From Allosediminivita pacifica (GTDB lineage Bacteria; Pseudomonadota; Alphaproteobacteria; Rhodobacterales; Rhodobacteraceae), in the NCBI RefSeq assembly GCF_003054175.1, contig NZ_QBKN01000018.1:1-64000 (forward strand): a DNA stretch of 64,000 nt. Direction: 5' to 3'. Under the pieces are notes generated by a model, which made no database searches, had not been told where the DNA came from, and saw only the letters and a list, made by a program, of their open reading frames with translations. Within the stretch, counting starts at the first letter, position 1. Each line of letters begins with the position of its first letter. The position numbers and the translations under genes are program-made. This document shows positions 62,471-64,000 of the stretch, piece after piece.

Positions 62471-63700
62471 TCAGGCGGTCTTGCCGTCCTCGTCCGAGGG
62501 GCGCAGTACCAGCCAGATGAGCGCGCCACCCGCCAGCACGAGGAAGGGCGCCATGGCGAGGTTGACCGCCGCCCAGCCGGCCTCGGGCGAGCCGCCGGAG
62601 CAGTTCATGAGACCGCCCGATGCGAGCGAGGCCAGCGTCACGCCACCGAAGACGATGAGGTCGTTGAGACCCTGCATGCGGCCGCGTTCATGCGCCTCGT
62701 GTGCGCCGGCGAGCATGGCGGTGGCGCCGATGAAGCCGAAGTTCCAGCCGAGGCCCAGCAGGATCAGTGCGATGAAGAACTGTTCGAGCTGCACGCCCGA
62801 GAGCGCCACGGCACCCGCGCCTGCGAGGATGACAAGGCCGAGGGCCACGATCCTTTCCACCCCGAAGCGGGCGATCAGGTGGCCGGTGAAGAAGGAGGGC
62901 GCGAACATCGCCAGCACGTGTCCGGTGACGACGTTGGCGGCGTCGTCCGTCTCGAACCCGCAGCCGACGACCGCAAGCGGCGTCGAGGTCATTACGAGGT
63001 TCATGAGCGCGTAGGAGACCATGGCGCAGATCACCGCGACGGCGATGCGCGGCGTGGCCAGAAGCTCGCGCCGGGTGCGGCCCTTCGGAGCGTCCTCCTC
63101 GGGCACGGGCGGCTTCGGGATGTCGAGCACGAGGAAGAGCAGCGCGCCCACGAGGTTGATGGCGATGACCGCCGCGTAGGTCCCGAGGAAGGGCACGACG
63201 TAGGCGGTGGCTGTGAGCTTGACGATCTGCGGGCCGATGATGGCCGAGGCAAGCCCGCCCGCCATCACGTAGGAGATCGCCTTGGGGCGGAAGGCCTCGG
63301 ACGCGGTGTCGGCGGCGGCGAAGCGGTAGAAGCCCTGCGCCGACATGTAGATGCCGGTGAGGAAGGAGCCCGCGAGGAAGACCGGGAAGGAGGCGATGTA
63401 GAGCCCGTAGGCACCGATCGCCCCGCCGAGCGCGCCGCCGGCGGCCCCCGCGAAGAAGCCCGCGCGGCGGCCGAAGCGCTGCATGAACCACGACAGCGGC
63501 GTGGCCGAGAGCATGGAGCCCAGCACGATCAGCGAGATCGGCAGGGTGGCGAAGCAGGGATTGCCCGCCAGCGACTGGCCCGCCAGCCCGCCGATGGTGA
63601 AGATCATCGGCATCTGCGCCCCGAGCAGGGCCTGCGCGAGGACGAGGACGTAGACGTTGCGCTTCGCGCGGCTGTCGGAGGAGGCGGTCATGTCGGTCAT
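62471..63700 (-). CDS. MFS transporter, unknown substrate
   Basis: This 409-residue protein has 12 hydrophobic helices and MFS loop motifs (WFMQRFGRRAGFFAGAAGGALGG after helix 2, and HLIARFGVERIVALGLVIL in the second half). QGLNDLIVFGGVTLASLASGGLM lies near the C-terminus. A Lys/Arg/Pro/Glu-rich central loop (PKPPVPEEDAPKGRTRRELL) separates the halves. It resembles uncharacterised proteobacterial MFS proteins, not a family with known substrate. The start could be ATG 63700 or the ATG three codons later. Confidence 0.88.
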   Translation of the reverse strand: MTDMTASSDSRAKRNVYVLVLAQALLGAQMPMIFTIGGLAGQSLAGNPCFATLPISLIVLGSMLSATPLSWFMQRFGRRAGFFAGAAGGALGGAIGAYGLYIASFPVFLAGSFLTGIYMSAQGFYRFAAADTASEAFRPKAISYVMAGGLASAIIGPQIVKLTATAYVVPFLGTYAAVIAINLVGALLFLVLDIPKPPVPEEDAPKGRTRRELLATPRIAVAVICAMVSYALMNLVMTSTPLAVVGCGFETDDAANVVTGHVLAMFAPSFFTGHLIARFGVERIVALGLVILAGAGAVALSGVQLEQFFIALILLGLGWNFGFIGATAMLAGAHEAHERGRMQGLNDLIVFGGVTLASLASGGLMNCSGGSPEAGWAAVNLAMAPFLVLAGGALIWLVLRPSDEDGKTA

Positions 63701-63937
63701 GGGCGGATCGGTAGGCAGGCGCCGGGGGCGGCGCAAGGGCGAAAGCGTCGCGCCCTTCGGGTTGGGGGTGATCCAAAGGTGCGCTTCCGCGCGCATTCAT
63801 TCGGCGGATTGCGGAGGTGACGTCTCCGGTCGGGTCGTGGACTGGCTGGTCCGTGCTTCCGGCTTCAGGGCTCCGGAGCGAAGCTTGGAGGCAGCGCGGT
63901 GTTGCAGGGGCACGCCCGGCGGCTTAGCTCGGGTGGC

Positions 63938-64000
63938 ATGTATAACGGGCGGATCATCGAGACGGACGACTGCGTGCTGGAAGGTGCGGCCTGGCTGGCC
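63938..64000 (+). CDS. start of a gene leaving the window
   Basis: An ATG at 63938 opens a frame (MYNGRIIETDDCVLEGAAWL) that runs off the end. It may be the N-terminus of a real protein, but 21 residues are too few to name one. The Shine-Dalgarno is weak. The 237-bp gap before it (63701-63937) shows no other feature. Confidence 0.3.
   Translation, partial: MYNGRIIETDDCVLEGAAWLA

Overview
The window is high-GC, densely coded DNA from an alphaproteobacterium, most likely the family Rhodobacteraceae (Roseobacter or Rhodobacter relatives). This rests on gene content and neighbourhoods: glyQ followed by a small membrane-anchored DUF6446-like gene, ctaD with a DUF2244 gene, carA divergent from a YqeY gene, hflK-hflC-DUF2065-Do protease, an adrenodoxin-type ferredoxin, a DUF1127 small protein, and short dispersed intergenic repeats that I recall as common in this family. 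No phage, transposase, CRISPR array or rRNA was found. There is one tRNA, tRNA-Leu(GAG).

Layout. 1-13 kb: glyQ, a SPOR/peptidoglycan-binding protein with a degenerate trypsin-like domain, a Tat-exported OpgG/OpgD glucan protein, an MHS-type transporter, ilvC divergent from two tandem Lrp/AsnC regulators, a CHRD-like secreted protein, a class V aminotransferase and a UbiH-type monooxygenase. 13-23 kb is regulator-rich: an SDR divergent from AraC, an SDR divergent from HxlR, a HAD phosphatase, a GntR/FCD regulator, a MshEN-glycosyltransferase with a poly-C tract at its start, and AraC divergent from a LigM-like O-demethylase. 23-33 kb: carA, yqeY, a hypothetical glycosyltransferase-like gene, DUF2244, ctaD, a glycine-rich PRC-like secreted protein, a membrane-anchored LuxR regulator, and an apparently split PQQ dehydrogenase. 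33-43 kb: GH13 glucosidase, DUF1127, lipB, tRNA-Leu, XRE-cupin regulator, sdaA, GST, rpiA, an Excalibur lipoprotein, a methyltransferase and gor. 43-55 kb: the hflKC/degP quality-control block, ferredoxin, metallophosphoesterase, transporters, yebC and a LysE exporter. 55-64 kb: cysS, cimA, a methyltransferase, a squalene/phytoene synthase-family gene, a frameshifted DHA2 transporter and a second MFS transporter.

Most notable signals. (1) Upstream of cysS is a 12-codon ORF with three Cys codons. It may be leaderless, and it is followed by two mutually exclusive hairpins: a candidate cysteine-responsive attenuator. (2) Two homologous elements of about 166 nt (32978-33144 and 40489-40654) sit in convergent intergenic regions. 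Their 20-21 bp terminal arms differ in sequence but stay perfectly self-complementary, and they share a core and a trailing mini-hairpin: a candidate structured RNA or MITE-like family. (3) There are four copies of a repeat of roughly 80-110 bp built on a 17-bp TGTCCCGGGCCGGGACA near-palindrome, and four copies of a GGGGGC-TCT-GCCCCC...AAGAAGAAG repeat at gene 3' ends. (4) The PQQ dehydrogenase has its likely membrane anchor encoded as a separate overlapping gene. (5) A pseudoprotease, a poly-C tract that decides a reading frame, and a frameshifted transporter are also present.

All calls come from reading the sequence and remembered family features. No database search or folding program was run.
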